Assembly: GCA_902363335.1 (NCBI GenBank)
Contig: CABIZV010000007.1
Coordinates: forward strand, 62,001 to 126,000
DNA: 64,000 bases
Origin: Enterobacteriaceae bacterium
GTDB lineage: Bacteria; Pseudomonadota; Gammaproteobacteria; Enterobacterales; Enterobacteriaceae
Reading direction: 5' to 3'
In this document: positions 39,925-49,607 of the stretch, one piece after another
Position numbering within the stretch: the first letter of the stretch is position 1
Layout: each line of letters opens with the position of its first letter
Notes under the pieces: model-generated
Seen by the model: the letters and a program-made list of their open reading frames with translations, nothing else
Told to the model about the DNA's origin: nothing
Databases searched by the model: none
Translations under genes and position numbers: made by a program

Positions 39925-42900
39925 TTACAAACTTCCCGGCTGGCGAGTTCTTCCCGCCGACGTCAACGTATTCGCCGTTTTCTTCCCATTCAGGCTCTCC
40001 AGACGCATCTGGAACGGTGGGAATGGCATATCGATACCGTGCTGGCGGAAACCAGCTAGAATCAGCTGGTGTAGCTCATGGCGCAGCGGCATACGGTGCC
40101 CCATTTCGGCGGCGTAGATTCGCAGTTCGAAAATCTGAATCCCCTGCTGTAAATCGACGAGGAACGCTTCCGGTGCCGGGGTATCAATGACCAGCGAACA
40201 GCGTTGTGCGGCGGTGAGCAGGATTTGCGCCACCTCTTCGCTGTTGGCGTCGGACGGCGCGGGAATGCTTAACACCACGCGGGTGACCGAATCCGACAGC
40301 GACCAGTTGATAAACTGCTCGGTGATAAAGGCCTTGTTCGGCACGATAATCTCTTTGCGGTCCCAGTCGCTGATGGTGGTGGCGCGAGTGTTTATTTTCG
40401 TCACGCTACCGGTCAAATCACGAATCGTCACCGTATCGCCGATACGAATCGGCTTTTCAAACAGGATAATCAAGCCGGAGATAAAGTTGGCGAATATCTC
40501 CTGCAAGCCAAAGCCCAACCCCACACCGAGGGCCGCGACCAGCCATTGTAGCTTCGCCCATTCAATCCCAATCATTGAGAATCCGACCAGGCCACCTATC
40601 AGCAGCAACAGATATTTGGTGATGGTGGTGATGGCATAGCCGGTGCCCGGCGTGAGCGACAGGTGTTGCAGGATGGCAAGCTCAAGCAGTGCCGGTAAGT
40701 TACGCACAAGCTGAGTGGTGATTATCAACACCAGAATGGCTATGAGCACCGCGCCGAGGGTAATCGGCTCAATGCTCTCCACGCCCTGGACGGTGGAGGT
40801 GACGTCCCACAGCGAAATGTTCTCAAGGAAGCCGAACGCCGAGTGAATTTCCGACCACAGGATAATGACCGACACCAGAGCAACCAGCATCAGGATTGAC
40901 CGCACCAGGCGCAATGATTGTTCGCTGATCGTATCGAGATTCACCTCACTGACTTCCATCTCTGCCGCGCCCTCAAGGCTTGATGGATGCGGCTCCTCTT
41001 CGCCACGGGCACGGTGCGCCAGCATCTCAGCACGCTTATTCTTGGCGCGCTCAAACGCCAGACGGCGGCGCTGAATCAGCATCCAGCGGCGGATGACGTG
41101 ATAAATCACCAGCAGCAGGAACCAGATGGCGACCGAGGTTTCAAGGCGCGCCAGCAGCGCTTGTGAGGTGGCGAGATAACCGACGGCGGCGGCAAAAATG
41201 GCGACCAGCGGCGCGCCAATCATCAGGTTCCACAGCAGGCTGTTGACCCGGTTATCCCCATTGCCCTCTTTATCGAGATACAGCGGTATCCCTGCGCGCT
41301 TCAGACTGAGCGTCACGATCGCTAACGCGCCGCAGATCAGCATAAAGCACAGCCTGCCGAGCGACGCCGAGAATTCGCGGTCGTTGAGATTATCGAACAT
41401 GATCAACGCCATAATCAGCGGCACGATAAGCCCGATGCTCATCAGGTAATAGCGCATGGCGCGGGCAACGCGATTTTGCGGCCAGCCGAAGTGCACGATA
41501 AACAGGCCGTTGGTACGGGCAAAAGTGGCGCAGATCATCACCACCCACAGCAGCGGCACGGTGGCGGTGACGCCATCGCCTATCGCCACTGCCAGCGGGA
41601 AGGGCCAGGCCTCCTGAAGGCCGTATCCCAGCGTAGCCCATAACACCGGTAACGGGGATGCCACCAGTATCGACCAGAAAACGGTGCGCATGGTGAGCCA
41701 GAAGTGATCCTGGGTGACTTTGCCTACCCGCGCGCTCGAGCGCTCGAGGAAGCGCGTGAAGTGCTTACGCGAGCTAATGCTAAAACCGACCAACAGCAGT
41801 GCGGCAAATAGCGGCAGTAAGGTCTGGCGGCTGGTGAGCATCATCATGCTGGCCTTGCCGAGCTGGCTGACGGTATCCAGCGAGATCAGACGACGCAGGT
41901 CTTGTACAATTTCCAGCGGCCAACTGAAGTCGATAGGGCGAACGTCGGACGTCCAGAACAGATAGCGGTGCGTGGCCTCGTTAACTTCTTTCAAGGCATC
42001 TTCCAGCTGGCTGTTAGAGACTTTCAGCTTGGTTAATTCGAGGATCAGCGTATCGCCGCCTTGCAGCAGTGAATTCAATAATTCGCGCTGGGTACGCAGC
42101 TGCGCTTCAAGAATACGATTCTGCTCGCTGGTGAGCGGCTGGCCGTCAACCTGATTAATCTGCCGTAGCTGCGGCTGTTTATTCAGCAAATCTTCATAAC
42201 GCAGACGATGGACGCGAAGTTGCGCCATTTCGGTGTCAAGTTGCTGAGGTTTCGGCATTTCAGGCAGACGTGAAACCTGGGCGCGTAATGCCTCACCCAA
42301 CAGATTCGAGGCGCCGAGCCACTGGGACTGTTCGCGGAGGGTGTTGAGCGCCTGACGCACCTGAAGGGTCTGATTGGTGGCTTGACGCTGCTGCGAGGCA
42401 ACGAGATCCATACGCTGCGCCTGCTGATTCAGCGCCTGGGACAATTCACGGTTAATCTTAAACTGATTGACGATACCAACCGGCAGGTTCTCGCTGTTTT
42501 CTGCCAGCAGTTCGGTGCTCTCAAGCGCCCGTTCCGCTTCTTGCTGGCGCTGGCTGTTCAACTGATTACGCAATGCCTGGAGATAGGCATCAAGCTGCTC
42601 ACTCTGCTTTTGCGCCAGCTCTGAACGCATACGCGACAGCTCCTGGCGGTTATTAGCCGAAAGCTGCGCCAGCTCCAGCTCATCAACCAGCGCTTTAAGT
42701 TTACTGGACTCCGCCTGCAGACTGAGCGCCTGCGCTTGCGCCAGAGGGGTATTGCCCGGCGTCGCGCCGATACGGCGCTCTACGTCATTTAACTGGCGGC
42801 GGGCGTCGGTTTGTTGTTGGGGAAGTTGGTTAACGGAATCGGCAATATCGCGCGCGCGTTCTTGCTCCTGCTGGGCAATGCGGCTTTTTTCCAGCAGTTG

Positions 42901-43245
42901 GCTGCTAACCTGCAAAATCTCCTGGTTTAGCGCATCTGAACTCATACCCTCTGGCGCAGGGCGAGGTTCATCGCGCAGGTTGTTCAACTGGTTGCGCAGC
43001 GTCTGGGAGAGTTTGGGGAAGTTATCGATAACCTGCTGATACTGAGCGGCGCGCTCGAGGGAGCCTTTTTGCTCCTCAAGCGCGGTCAGTGCATTTTGTA
43101 ATGCCTCTACGGTTTCAGGCTGAGCGGGCTTGGCCGCTTTCGCCTGTTCCAGTTCCTGGGCAATTTGTCGGGCGTTGGGGGCCGTCGCTGCGTACGCCCC
43201 CTGGCTGAGGCACCAGGCCATCAGTAACGTGATAATCAGGCGCAC
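39925..43245 (-). CDS. mscM: Miniconductance mechanosensitive channel MscM
   Basis: A 1106-residue inner membrane protein (YjeP) of the MscS superfamily that opens on osmotic downshock. Signal peptide MRLIITLLMAWCLSQGAYA; a periplasmic region of about 450 residues rich in Gln and heptads (coiled coil); about eleven TM segments; then the MscS pore and beta domain (WLVAALGVGLGFGLQEIFANFISGLIILFEKPIRIGDTVTI) and a C-terminal cytoplasmic cage. It is 22 bases from psd on the same strand and probably co-transcribed with it, as in E. coli. Confidence 0.95.
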   Translation of the reverse strand: MRLIITLLMAWCLSQGAYAATAPNARQIAQELEQAKAAKPAQPETVEALQNALTALEEQKGSLERAAQYQQVIDNFPKLSQTLRNQLNNLRDEPRPAPEGMSSDALNQEILQVSSQLLEKSRIAQQEQERARDIADSVNQLPQQQTDARRQLNDVERRIGATPGNTPLAQAQALSLQAESSKLKALVDELELAQLSANNRQELSRMRSELAQKQSEQLDAYLQALRNQLNSQRQQEAERALESTELLAENSENLPVGIVNQFKINRELSQALNQQAQRMDLVASQQRQATNQTLQVRQALNTLREQSQWLGASNLLGEALRAQVSRLPEMPKPQQLDTEMAQLRVHRLRYEDLLNKQPQLRQINQVDGQPLTSEQNRILEAQLRTQRELLNSLLQGGDTLILELTKLKVSNSQLEDALKEVNEATHRYLFWTSDVRPIDFSWPLEIVQDLRRLISLDTVSQLGKASMMMLTSRQTLLPLFAALLLVGFSISSRKHFTRFLERSSARVGKVTQDHFWLTMRTVFWSILVASPLPVLWATLGYGLQEAWPFPLAVAIGDGVTATVPLLWVVMICATFARTNGLFIVHFGWPQNRVARAMRYYLMSIGLIVPLIMALIMFDNLNDREFSASLGRLCFMLICGALAIVTLSLKRAGIPLYLDKEGNGDNRVNSLLWNLMIGAPLVAIFAAAVGYLATSQALLARLETSVAIWFLLLVIYHVIRRWMLIQRRRLAFERAKNKRAEMLAHRARGEEEPHPSSLEGAAEMEVSEVNLDTISEQSLRLVRSILMLVALVSVIILWSEIHSAFGFLENISLWDVTSTVQGVESIEPITLGAVLIAILVLIITTQLVRNLPALLELAILQHLSLTPGTGYAITTITKYLLLLIGGLVGFSMIGIEWAKLQWLVAALGVGLGFGLQEIFANFISGLIILFEKPIRIGDTVTIRDLTGSVTKINTRATTISDWDRKEIIVPNKAFITEQFINWSLSDSVTRVVLSIPAPSDANSEEVAQILLTAAQRCSLVIDTPAPEAFLVDLQQGIQIFELRIYAAEMGHRMPLRHELHQLILAGFRQHGIDMPFPPFQMRLESLNGKKTANTLTSAGRTRQPGSL

Positions 43246-43266
43246 ATCAAAACCCTTTTTCAGTGA

Positions 43267-44355
43267 TTAACTTTGCTCTTTTTTATCGTCAGTCAGAGGA
43301 GCGACCTTTGGCTCAACAACCTCTTCTTCAACCGGCTGTACGCTGCTTTTCGGTTCCGTTGCCACAGCGGGTTCAACCACAACTTCTGGCTCAGCCACAA
43401 CTTCTGATTCAACGATAACTTCCGCTTCTACGACAGGCTCTGGCGTAACGATGACTTCGGGTTCAGCCACAACTTCAGGATCGACAACGGCTTCGGTAGA
43501 GATAGCCAGCGGCTCGCCCAGTTTGGTGACGGAGAGATTTTGCAGCTGCTCAGCCAGCTTCACTTTGCCCGGGGCGAACAGGTTGATTACCGTAGAACCC
43601 AGCTTGAAGCGGCCCATTTCCTGGCCTTTCAGCAGCGCGATAGAACCTTCCTCATCACCGGCAGGGTACGTCCAGCGCTTGATCACGCCTTCACGCGGTG
43701 GGGTAATGGTACCGGCCCACACGGTTTCAATACTGCCAACAATCGTCGCACCCACCAGAATCTGCGCCATTGGGCCAAATTCAGTGTCGAACAGGCAGAT
43801 GACGCGTTCGTTACGAGCAAACAGATTCGGGACGTTTTGTGCCGTCAGGTGGTTCACGGAGAACAGATCGCCCGGGACGTAAATCATCTCGCGCAGGATC
43901 CCGTTACACGGCATATGGACGCGGTGATAGTCGCGCGGAGACAGATAGGTTGTGGCAAATGTCCCGTTACGGAACAGGTCGGCCATGATGTAGTTACCCG
44001 CTAGCAACGCTTCCAGCGAGTAGTTGTGGCCTTTAGCCTGCAGAATCTTGTCGCCTTCGATAGCCCCCAACTGGCTGATAACGCCATCGGCTGGCATCAC
44101 CAGTACGCTTGGGTCAGTGTTGAGCGGACGAACCTCATCACGCAGCGGACGAACGAAGAAATCGTTGAAAGTGCGGTAGCTGGCGGTATCCGGCTTCTGC
44201 GCTTCGTTCATGTCGACCTTGTAGAATTTCACAAACAGATCGATAACCAGTTTAGTCAGCCATCCCGCTCGTTTGCTTGCACCCCAGCCTGCGAGACGCG
44301 TAAGCCACAGTTTAGGCAGAATGTATTGCAGTGAAAGTTTAAACGAGTTTAACAA
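43267..44355 (-). CDS. psd: Phosphatidylserine decarboxylase with expanded acidic tail
   Basis: A 362-residue proenzyme that makes phosphatidylethanolamine. Self-cleavage site LGST with Ser254 as the pyruvoyl precursor, catalytic Asp90 (MPADGVISQ) and His144/His147 (RDYHRVHMP). The core aligns with E. coli Psd, but that protein has 322 residues; here the tail from about residue 290 has about 70 residues made of repeated V-x-E-P-E-V-type units (VAEPEV, VVEPAV, VVEPKV) before the conserved DDKKEQS end. The tail is not needed for catalysis and probably varies between strains. First gene of the psd-mscM unit; GGAGG precedes the ATG. Confidence 0.95.
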   Translation of the reverse strand: MLNSFKLSLQYILPKLWLTRLAGWGASKRAGWLTKLVIDLFVKFYKVDMNEAQKPDTASYRTFNDFFVRPLRDEVRPLNTDPSVLVMPADGVISQLGAIEGDKILQAKGHNYSLEALLAGNYIMADLFRNGTFATTYLSPRDYHRVHMPCNGILREMIYVPGDLFSVNHLTAQNVPNLFARNERVICLFDTEFGPMAQILVGATIVGSIETVWAGTITPPREGVIKRWTYPAGDEEGSIALLKGQEMGRFKLGSTVINLFAPGKVKLAEQLQNLSVTKLGEPLAISTEAVVDPEVVAEPEVIVTPEPVVEAEVIVESEVVAEPEVVVEPAVATEPKSSVQPVEEEVVEPKVAPLTDDKKEQS

Positions 44356-44385
44356 GGTAGCCTCCAGGCCAATATGTGTCGTTTC

Positions 44386-44409
44386 AGATCCGACGCGATA
44401 GTCGGATCT
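44386..44409. other. Perfect hairpin between rsgA and psd
   Basis: AGATCCGAC-GCGATA-GTCGGATCT, a 9-bp stem in the psd leader or rsgA 3' end, without a T tract. Possible attenuator or 3' end protector. Confidence 0.5.
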
Positions 44410-44474
44410 TAATGAGAAAAGCGGCCGATTCTAGCGATTGTTGGCGAGAATGTCAGTCGGCAAAATCATAGTTC

Positions 44475-45530
44475 TCATTTATCGGTCTCTGAAAAGTTTT
44501 TACGCGTTTTTACCTGCGCCATACTGTCCAGAATGTGGTGGTAATGTTCAAAACGTGATTCGGCAATTTTGCCGTTCTCGACGGCTTCACGAATCGCACA
44601 ACCCGGATCGTTGTCGTGCTTGCAGTCGCGATATTTGCACAGACCAAGATAGTCATGGAATTCGACAAATCCATTGGTCACTTGTTCCGGCTCAAGGTGC
44701 CACAAACCAAATTCACGCACGCCCGGGGAGTCAATCACATCGCCGCCGTGCGGGAAGTGATACAGGCGCGCCGCCGTGGTGGTGTGCTGTCCCAGACCAG
44801 AAACGTTAGAAACGTCGTTGGTCAAGATACTGTCGTCGCTTAACCCTAACAACGCGTTAAGCAGACTGGATTTGCCCACCCCGGACTGCCCGGCAAAAAT
44901 GCTGATGCGGTTTGTTAACGCCTCTTCAAGTGGCTTTAAGCCATCTTGAGTATGGCTTGAAGCCATCAGAACGCGATAACCAATATTGCGATAAATATCC
45001 ATCTGCTCGTTGACGAACGCCATGCCTTCATCGTCCAGCAAATCGATTTTATTCAAAACCAGCAGCGGTTCTACGTCGAGCGTTTCGCAAGCCACGAGAT
45101 AACGGTCGATAATATTCAGCGACAGCTCTGGCAAAATAGCGGACACGATGACGATTTGATCGATATTGGCGGCGATGGGTTTCACGCCGTCATAAAAGTC
45201 CGGGCGCGTCAGAACCGAGGTGCGTTCGTGTACTGCTTCCACGATACCTTTGACTCGGACGCCTTCAGCGGCGGCTTTACCTGGACGCCAGACCACGCGG
45301 TCGCCGGTGACCAGTGAGCGAATGGTGCGACGGATATTGCAGCGGTGGGTTTCGCCATCGGCGGACTCCACGTCGGCGTGCATACCGAAGCGGCTAATGA
45401 CGATCCCTTCGGCGGCTTCGCCAAACAGGTTATCGTCGAAATCGGGCTTCTCTTTCGTGGTTGTTAAGCGGCGCTGGTGGTTAGCCGATACGCGACGCTG
45501 CTGACCTTTGGAGAGTTTATTTTTACTCAA
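44475..45530 (-). CDS. rsgA: Ribosome small subunit GTPase RsgA
   Basis: A 350-residue circularly permuted GTPase acting in late 30S maturation. OB-fold N-terminal domain, then G4 (NKID) before G1 (FAGQSGVGKSSLLNAL) and G3 (DSPGVREFG), and a C-terminal zinc site (CKYRDCKHDNDPGCAI). Start is TTG at 45530 (SKNKLSKGQQRRV follows); AGGAG lies 9 bases upstream, inside the first codons of the alternative ATG start at 45563. Divergent from orn, as in E. coli. Confidence 0.95.
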   Translation of the reverse strand: MSKNKLSKGQQRRVSANHQRRLTTTKEKPDFDDNLFGEAAEGIVISRFGMHADVESADGETHRCNIRRTIRSLVTGDRVVWRPGKAAAEGVRVKGIVEAVHERTSVLTRPDFYDGVKPIAANIDQIVIVSAILPELSLNIIDRYLVACETLDVEPLLVLNKIDLLDDEGMAFVNEQMDIYRNIGYRVLMASSHTQDGLKPLEEALTNRISIFAGQSGVGKSSLLNALLGLSDDSILTNDVSNVSGLGQHTTTAARLYHFPHGGDVIDSPGVREFGLWHLEPEQVTNGFVEFHDYLGLCKYRDCKHDNDPGCAIREAVENGKIAESRFEHYHHILDSMAQVKTRKNFSETDK

Positions 45531-45647
45531 TCGTGCTGACTCCTGGTCGCCCGTGCTGGGCAAAACCTCTATGATACACGCTAATTAATACGAGTTAACC
45601 CGTCGCGTCTTGTTTGCGGCAGGTCAGACAGAAGGGTGGAAAATAAC

Positions 45648-46193
45648 ATGAGTGCAGATGAAAACAACCTGATTTGGATCGATCTGGAGATGACCGGCCT
45701 GAATCCCGAGCGCGATCGCATTATCGAAATCGCCACGCTGGTGACCGACGCACAGCTCAATATTCTGGCGGAAGGGCCGACTATTGCCGTCCATCAATCG
45801 GATGAACAACTGGCGCTGATGGACGACTGGAACGTGCGTACCCATACCGGCAGCGGGCTGGTTGAGCGTGTAAAGGCCAGTACCCTTGGCGATCGTGAAG
45901 CCGAACTGGCGACGCTGGAGTTTCTGAAAAAATGGGTGCCGGAAGGTAAATCGCCGATTTGCGGGAACAGCATCGGTCAGGATCGTCGCTTCTTGTTTAA
46001 ATATATGCCGGAGCTGGAAGCCTACTTCCACTATCGCTATCTGGATGTGAGCACCTTAAAAGAGCTGGCGCGTCGCTGGAAGCCGGAAATTCTGCCTGGC
46101 TTTAAAAAGCAGGGCTCTCACCAGGCGATGGATGATATCCGCGAATCGGTGGCGGAACTCGCCTACTACCGCGAACATTTTATTCAGCTTTAA
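45648..46193 (+). CDS. orn: Oligoribonuclease Orn
   Basis: A 181-residue DEDDh exonuclease that degrades 2-5-mer RNAs, including pGpG. Exo motifs: DLEMTGLNPERD (D, E), SICGNSIGQDRRFL (D), and HQAMDDIRES (H, D). The ATG at 45648 (MSADENNLIWID) matches the E. coli length; the earlier in-frame ATG at 45636 would add four residues. Confidence 0.96.
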   Translation: MSADENNLIWIDLEMTGLNPERDRIIEIATLVTDAQLNILAEGPTIAVHQSDEQLALMDDWNVRTHTGSGLVERVKASTLGDREAELATLEFLKKWVPEGKSPICGNSIGQDRRFLFKYMPELEAYFHYRYLDVSTLKELARRWKPEILPGFKKQGSHQAMDDIRESVAELAYYREHFIQL

Positions 46194-46285
46194 CGTGCTA
46201 ACGGGATGAATTGGCGATAGAATAGACAGATTGCTGATTTATCCAGCACTTGAACGATAAAATCAAAAAATCGCTTCAAGGGGGG

Positions 46286-46313
46286 TTGCAGGGGGAAAGA
46301 ATTCTCGTATAAT
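46286..46313 (+). promoter_or_regulatory. Promoter of the tRNA-Gly operon
   Basis: TTGCAG (46286-46291) and TATAAT (46308-46313), spacer 16, followed by a GC-rich discriminator GCGCCTCC, as in stringently controlled stable-RNA promoters. Confidence 0.8.
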
Positions 46314-46373
46314 GCGCCTCCCGTAACGAAGCAGAAATGCGAATTACGACAGCAACAAAAATTGCCAGATTTT

Positions 46374-46449
<76 letters not shown>

Positions 46450-46485
46450 AAAATTTGAAAGCAGTACAGTACCAAGCACCTAAAT

Positions 46486-46561
<76 letters not shown>

Positions 46562-46596
46562 AAATTTGAAAGTAGTACAGCACCAAGCACCTAAAT

Positions 46597-46672
<76 letters not shown>

Positions 46673-46689
46673 AATTTTTCTTCCAAAAC

Positions 46690-46942
46690 AAAATCACTTC
46701 CACAATGCGTTAAGCCATTGAGGTTGTTTTTTTCGTTTCTGAAATACTCTTGTAAACAGAGTTATCCACAGCCTTTCACCGCGTTGTCAGCATGCAGATC
46801 TTTTTAAGATTTTTGCTGATTTAGTTATCTTATTGAAATATAAGACGATATATCATTTCAAAATGTTAGCGAGATCGCTTGACGAACTTAGGCGTGTTGA
46901 AACGCAATGTGTTTTTATTTTTACCCACAGCCTGTGAATAGT
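46690..46942. other. datA: datA-like DnaA-titration locus
   Basis: In E. coli the datA locus lies just downstream of glyVXY, next to queG (yjeS). Here the same 253-bp gap has a perfect DnaA box TTATCCACA (46762-46770), near matches TTACCCACA (46921-46929) and, on the minus strand, CTATTCACA (46941-46933), and an AT-rich stretch with an IHF-like region (TATATCATTTCAAAATG, about 46849). DnaA boxes plus position support the call; spacing of all boxes was not measured against E. coli. Confidence 0.7.
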
Positions 46943-48082
46943 TTACGCGTCGCGCGGTAAGCCTTTTTCTACCACTCTCACCAGCCGCTGTTTCTTCGGC
47001 AGTTGCACTTCAACCGCGCCGTCATTGCGTCGCGCAATTTGCTGCGCAATAGCCCACTCAATGTGTTCATCGAGTAGTGGGTGCTCACCTCTACGACTTT
47101 CAAGCGCGTTTAACGCAGCAATGCTCCACGGGGCGTTACCCAGCGCGACGGCGATATTGCGTAACCAGCGTAAATGGCCGATACGGCGAATTGCCGACCC
47201 TTCCGTCACTTTCAGAAACCATGCCTCGCTCCAGGCGAACAGTTCGATAAGCTCAGGCGAGTGCAGCGCTTGTCGTGGGCTGAAGTCCGCCTCGTCGGTT
47301 AACTGTGAAAAACGATTCCACGGACAAATGAGCTGGCAATCGTCGCAACCGTAGATACGGTTGCCGATGAGTGGGCGGAACTCTTCCGGGATGGCACCTT
47401 CCAGTTCAATCGTCAGGTAGGAGATGCAGCGACGGGCATCAACGGTGTACGGCTCAACAATCGCGCCGGTCGGGCAAATGGTCATGCAGGCCACGCAGCG
47501 CCCGCACTCTTCGGCAACCGGTTTATCAATGGGGAGTGGGATATCCACCAGCAGTTCGCCGAGGAAGAAGAACGATCCGGCATCGCGGTTCAGGATCAGC
47601 GAGTGCTTACCGGTCCAGCCAATTCCGGCTTTTTCAGCCAAAGGACGTTCAAGAATAGGCGCAGAGTCAACAAAGGGTCTAAAATTCAGCGAGACACACT
47701 GTTCCTGAATCATTTCACCGAGCTTTTTAAGACGGTTACGCAACAGCTTATGATAATCGCGCCCCAGGGCATAACGGCTGACGTAACCGAGTTCGGGGTT
47801 TTTCAGCGTGCTGGCAAAAGCCGCATTGGCGGGAAGATAGTTCATACGAACGCTAATCACCCGGAGCGTACCGGGCTGCAGTTCGTGAGGACGGGCGCGC
47901 ATCATGCCGTGGCGTGCCATCCAATCCATCTCGCCGTGGTATTGTTTATCCAGCCATGCCTGTAGCTTAGGTTCGGCTTCGCTAAGGTCAGTATCGGTAA
48001 TACCGACCTGCTGAAAACCGAGTTCAGTGCCCCATTGTTTGATTTGTTGCGCTAATTGATTGAGATCGAGGGGCTGTGACAT
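46943..48082 (-). CDS. queG: Epoxyqueuosine reductase QueG
   Basis: A 379-residue cobalamin- and Fe-S-dependent enzyme, last step of queuosine synthesis in tRNA. Two ferredoxin-type clusters: CGRCVACMTICPTGAI and CDDCQLICPWNRF. The start at 48082 (MSQPLDLNQLAQQ) matches the family length; the longer frame to 48130 lies inside nnr. The start codon overlaps the divergent nnr start (CATG), so each promoter must lie in the other gene. Confidence 0.95.
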   Translation of the reverse strand: MSQPLDLNQLAQQIKQWGTELGFQQVGITDTDLSEAEPKLQAWLDKQYHGEMDWMARHGMMRARPHELQPGTLRVISVRMNYLPANAAFASTLKNPELGYVSRYALGRDYHKLLRNRLKKLGEMIQEQCVSLNFRPFVDSAPILERPLAEKAGIGWTGKHSLILNRDAGSFFFLGELLVDIPLPIDKPVAEECGRCVACMTICPTGAIVEPYTVDARRCISYLTIELEGAIPEEFRPLIGNRIYGCDDCQLICPWNRFSQLTDEADFSPRQALHSPELIELFAWSEAWFLKVTEGSAIRRIGHLRWLRNIAVALGNAPWSIAALNALESRRGEHPLLDEHIEWAIAQQIARRNDGAVEVQLPKKQRLVRVVEKGLPRDA

Positions 48083-49607
48083 GACGGACCATACATTGAC
48101 AAGAATCCCCCAAAGTATACCACACTCCATATGGCCTGCGGACGAACTGCGTCGCGCCGAAAAAACGGCGGCACAGAGTCTGGGGCTTTCCCTGTATGAA
48201 CTGATGCAACGGGCGGGCCAGGCGGCGTTCGACGTGGCGCGTGCGGCCTATCCTGTGGCGCGGCACTGGCTGATTTTGTGCGGACATGGCAATAACGGCG
48301 GCGATGGTTACGTGGTCGCTCGTCTGGCGATGGCGGCGGGGATGCGCGTGACCTTGCTGGCGCAGACCCGCGATAAACCATTGCCGCCAGAAGCACACAG
48401 CGCGTGCGAGGCGTGGCTGGCGTGCGGTGGCGAGATTCATCCGGCTGATATTCATTGGCCACGGGATGCGGACTTAATTATCGACGGTCTCTTAGGTACT
48501 GGCCTGCAAAGCGCGCCGCGCGACAACGTGGCCAGACTGATTGAACAAGCCAATGATTTTCCCGCGCCGATTATCGCGCTGGATATTCCTTCCGGGCTCA
48601 ACGCTCAGACCGGCACCACGCCAGGCGCGGTAATCCACGCGGCGCATACGATAACCTTTATCGCCCTCAAGCCGGGATTATTAACCGGGAAAGCGCGTGA
48701 CGTGGTGGGGCAACTTCACCACCATGCGCTGGGGCTGGAAGCGTGGCTGGCAGAACAACCAATACATATTCACCGTCTGGATGCTTCCCAGCTCGCGCAG
48801 TGGTTCACCGTGCGGCGTCCGACTTCCCACAAAGGGGATCATGGGAAACTGATGGTGATTGGCGGCGACCACGGCACCGCAGGGGCGATTAGAATGACCG
48901 GCGAAGCGGCATTGCGTGCAGGCGCGGGACTGGTGAAGGTTCTGACGCGCATTGAAAATATTGCTCCGATCATTACTGCACGCCCGGAGCTGATGGTCTC
49001 TGAACTGACGCCGCAGTCGCTGGATGAAAGCCTGGAATGGGCGGACGCGGTGGTGATTGGCCCCGGCCTCGGTCAGGCGGCATGGGCAAAACAGGCGCTG
49101 CGTAAAATCGACAATTTCCGTAAACCTACGTTGTGGGATGCCGACGCGCTGAACCTGCTGGCAATCAACCCGGATAAACGTCACAATCGCGTGATCACGC
49201 CGCATCCCGGAGAAGCCGCCCGTCTACTGAATTGTAAGGTTGCAGAAATTGAGAGCGATCGCTTACTTTCTGCACAGCGTCTGGTACAACGGTACGGAGG
49301 TGCTGTGGTGCTGAAAGGCGCAGGCACGGTTGTCGCCAGTGAATGCGGTGTGAGCAGTATTATTGATGCCGGAAATGCCGGCATGGCCAGTGGTGGGATG
49401 GGTGATGTGCTATCCGGCATCATCGGCGCATTGCTGGGGCAGGCATTATCGCCGTATGATGCAGCTTGCGCGGGGTGTATCGCCCACGGTGCCGCTGCCG
49501 ATGAACTGGCGGCGCGCTATGGCACTCGCGGTATGCTAGCGACCGATCTTTTTTCCACGCTACGGCGTGTTGTTAACCCGGATGTGATTGACGTAAACCA
49601 TGATTAA
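48081..49607 (+). CDS. nnr: Bifunctional NAD(P)HX epimerase/dehydratase Nnr
   Basis: A 508-residue repair enzyme for hydrated NAD(P)H. N-terminal epimerase (YjeF_N): LCGHGNNGGDGYVVARLA and ALDIPSGLNAQTG. C-terminal ADP-dependent dehydratase: HKGDHGKLMVIGGDHGTAGA, VVIGPGLGQ, and NAGMASGGMGDVLSGIIGALL. The start at 48081 (MTDHTLTR) matches E. coli; a few N-terminal residues differ. First gene of the nnr-tsaE-amiB-mutL-miaA-hfq line; tsaE overlaps its end by 8 bases. Confidence 0.95.
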   Translation: MTDHTLTRIPQSIPHSIWPADELRRAEKTAAQSLGLSLYELMQRAGQAAFDVARAAYPVARHWLILCGHGNNGGDGYVVARLAMAAGMRVTLLAQTRDKPLPPEAHSACEAWLACGGEIHPADIHWPRDADLIIDGLLGTGLQSAPRDNVARLIEQANDFPAPIIALDIPSGLNAQTGTTPGAVIHAAHTITFIALKPGLLTGKARDVVGQLHHHALGLEAWLAEQPIHIHRLDASQLAQWFTVRRPTSHKGDHGKLMVIGGDHGTAGAIRMTGEAALRAGAGLVKVLTRIENIAPIITARPELMVSELTPQSLDESLEWADAVVIGPGLGQAAWAKQALRKIDNFRKPTLWDADALNLLAINPDKRHNRVITPHPGEAARLLNCKVAEIESDRLLSAQRLVQRYGGAVVLKGAGTVVASECGVSSIIDAGNAGMASGGMGDVLSGIIGALLGQALSPYDAACAGCIAHGAAADELAARYGTRGMLATDLFSTLRRVVNPDVIDVNHD

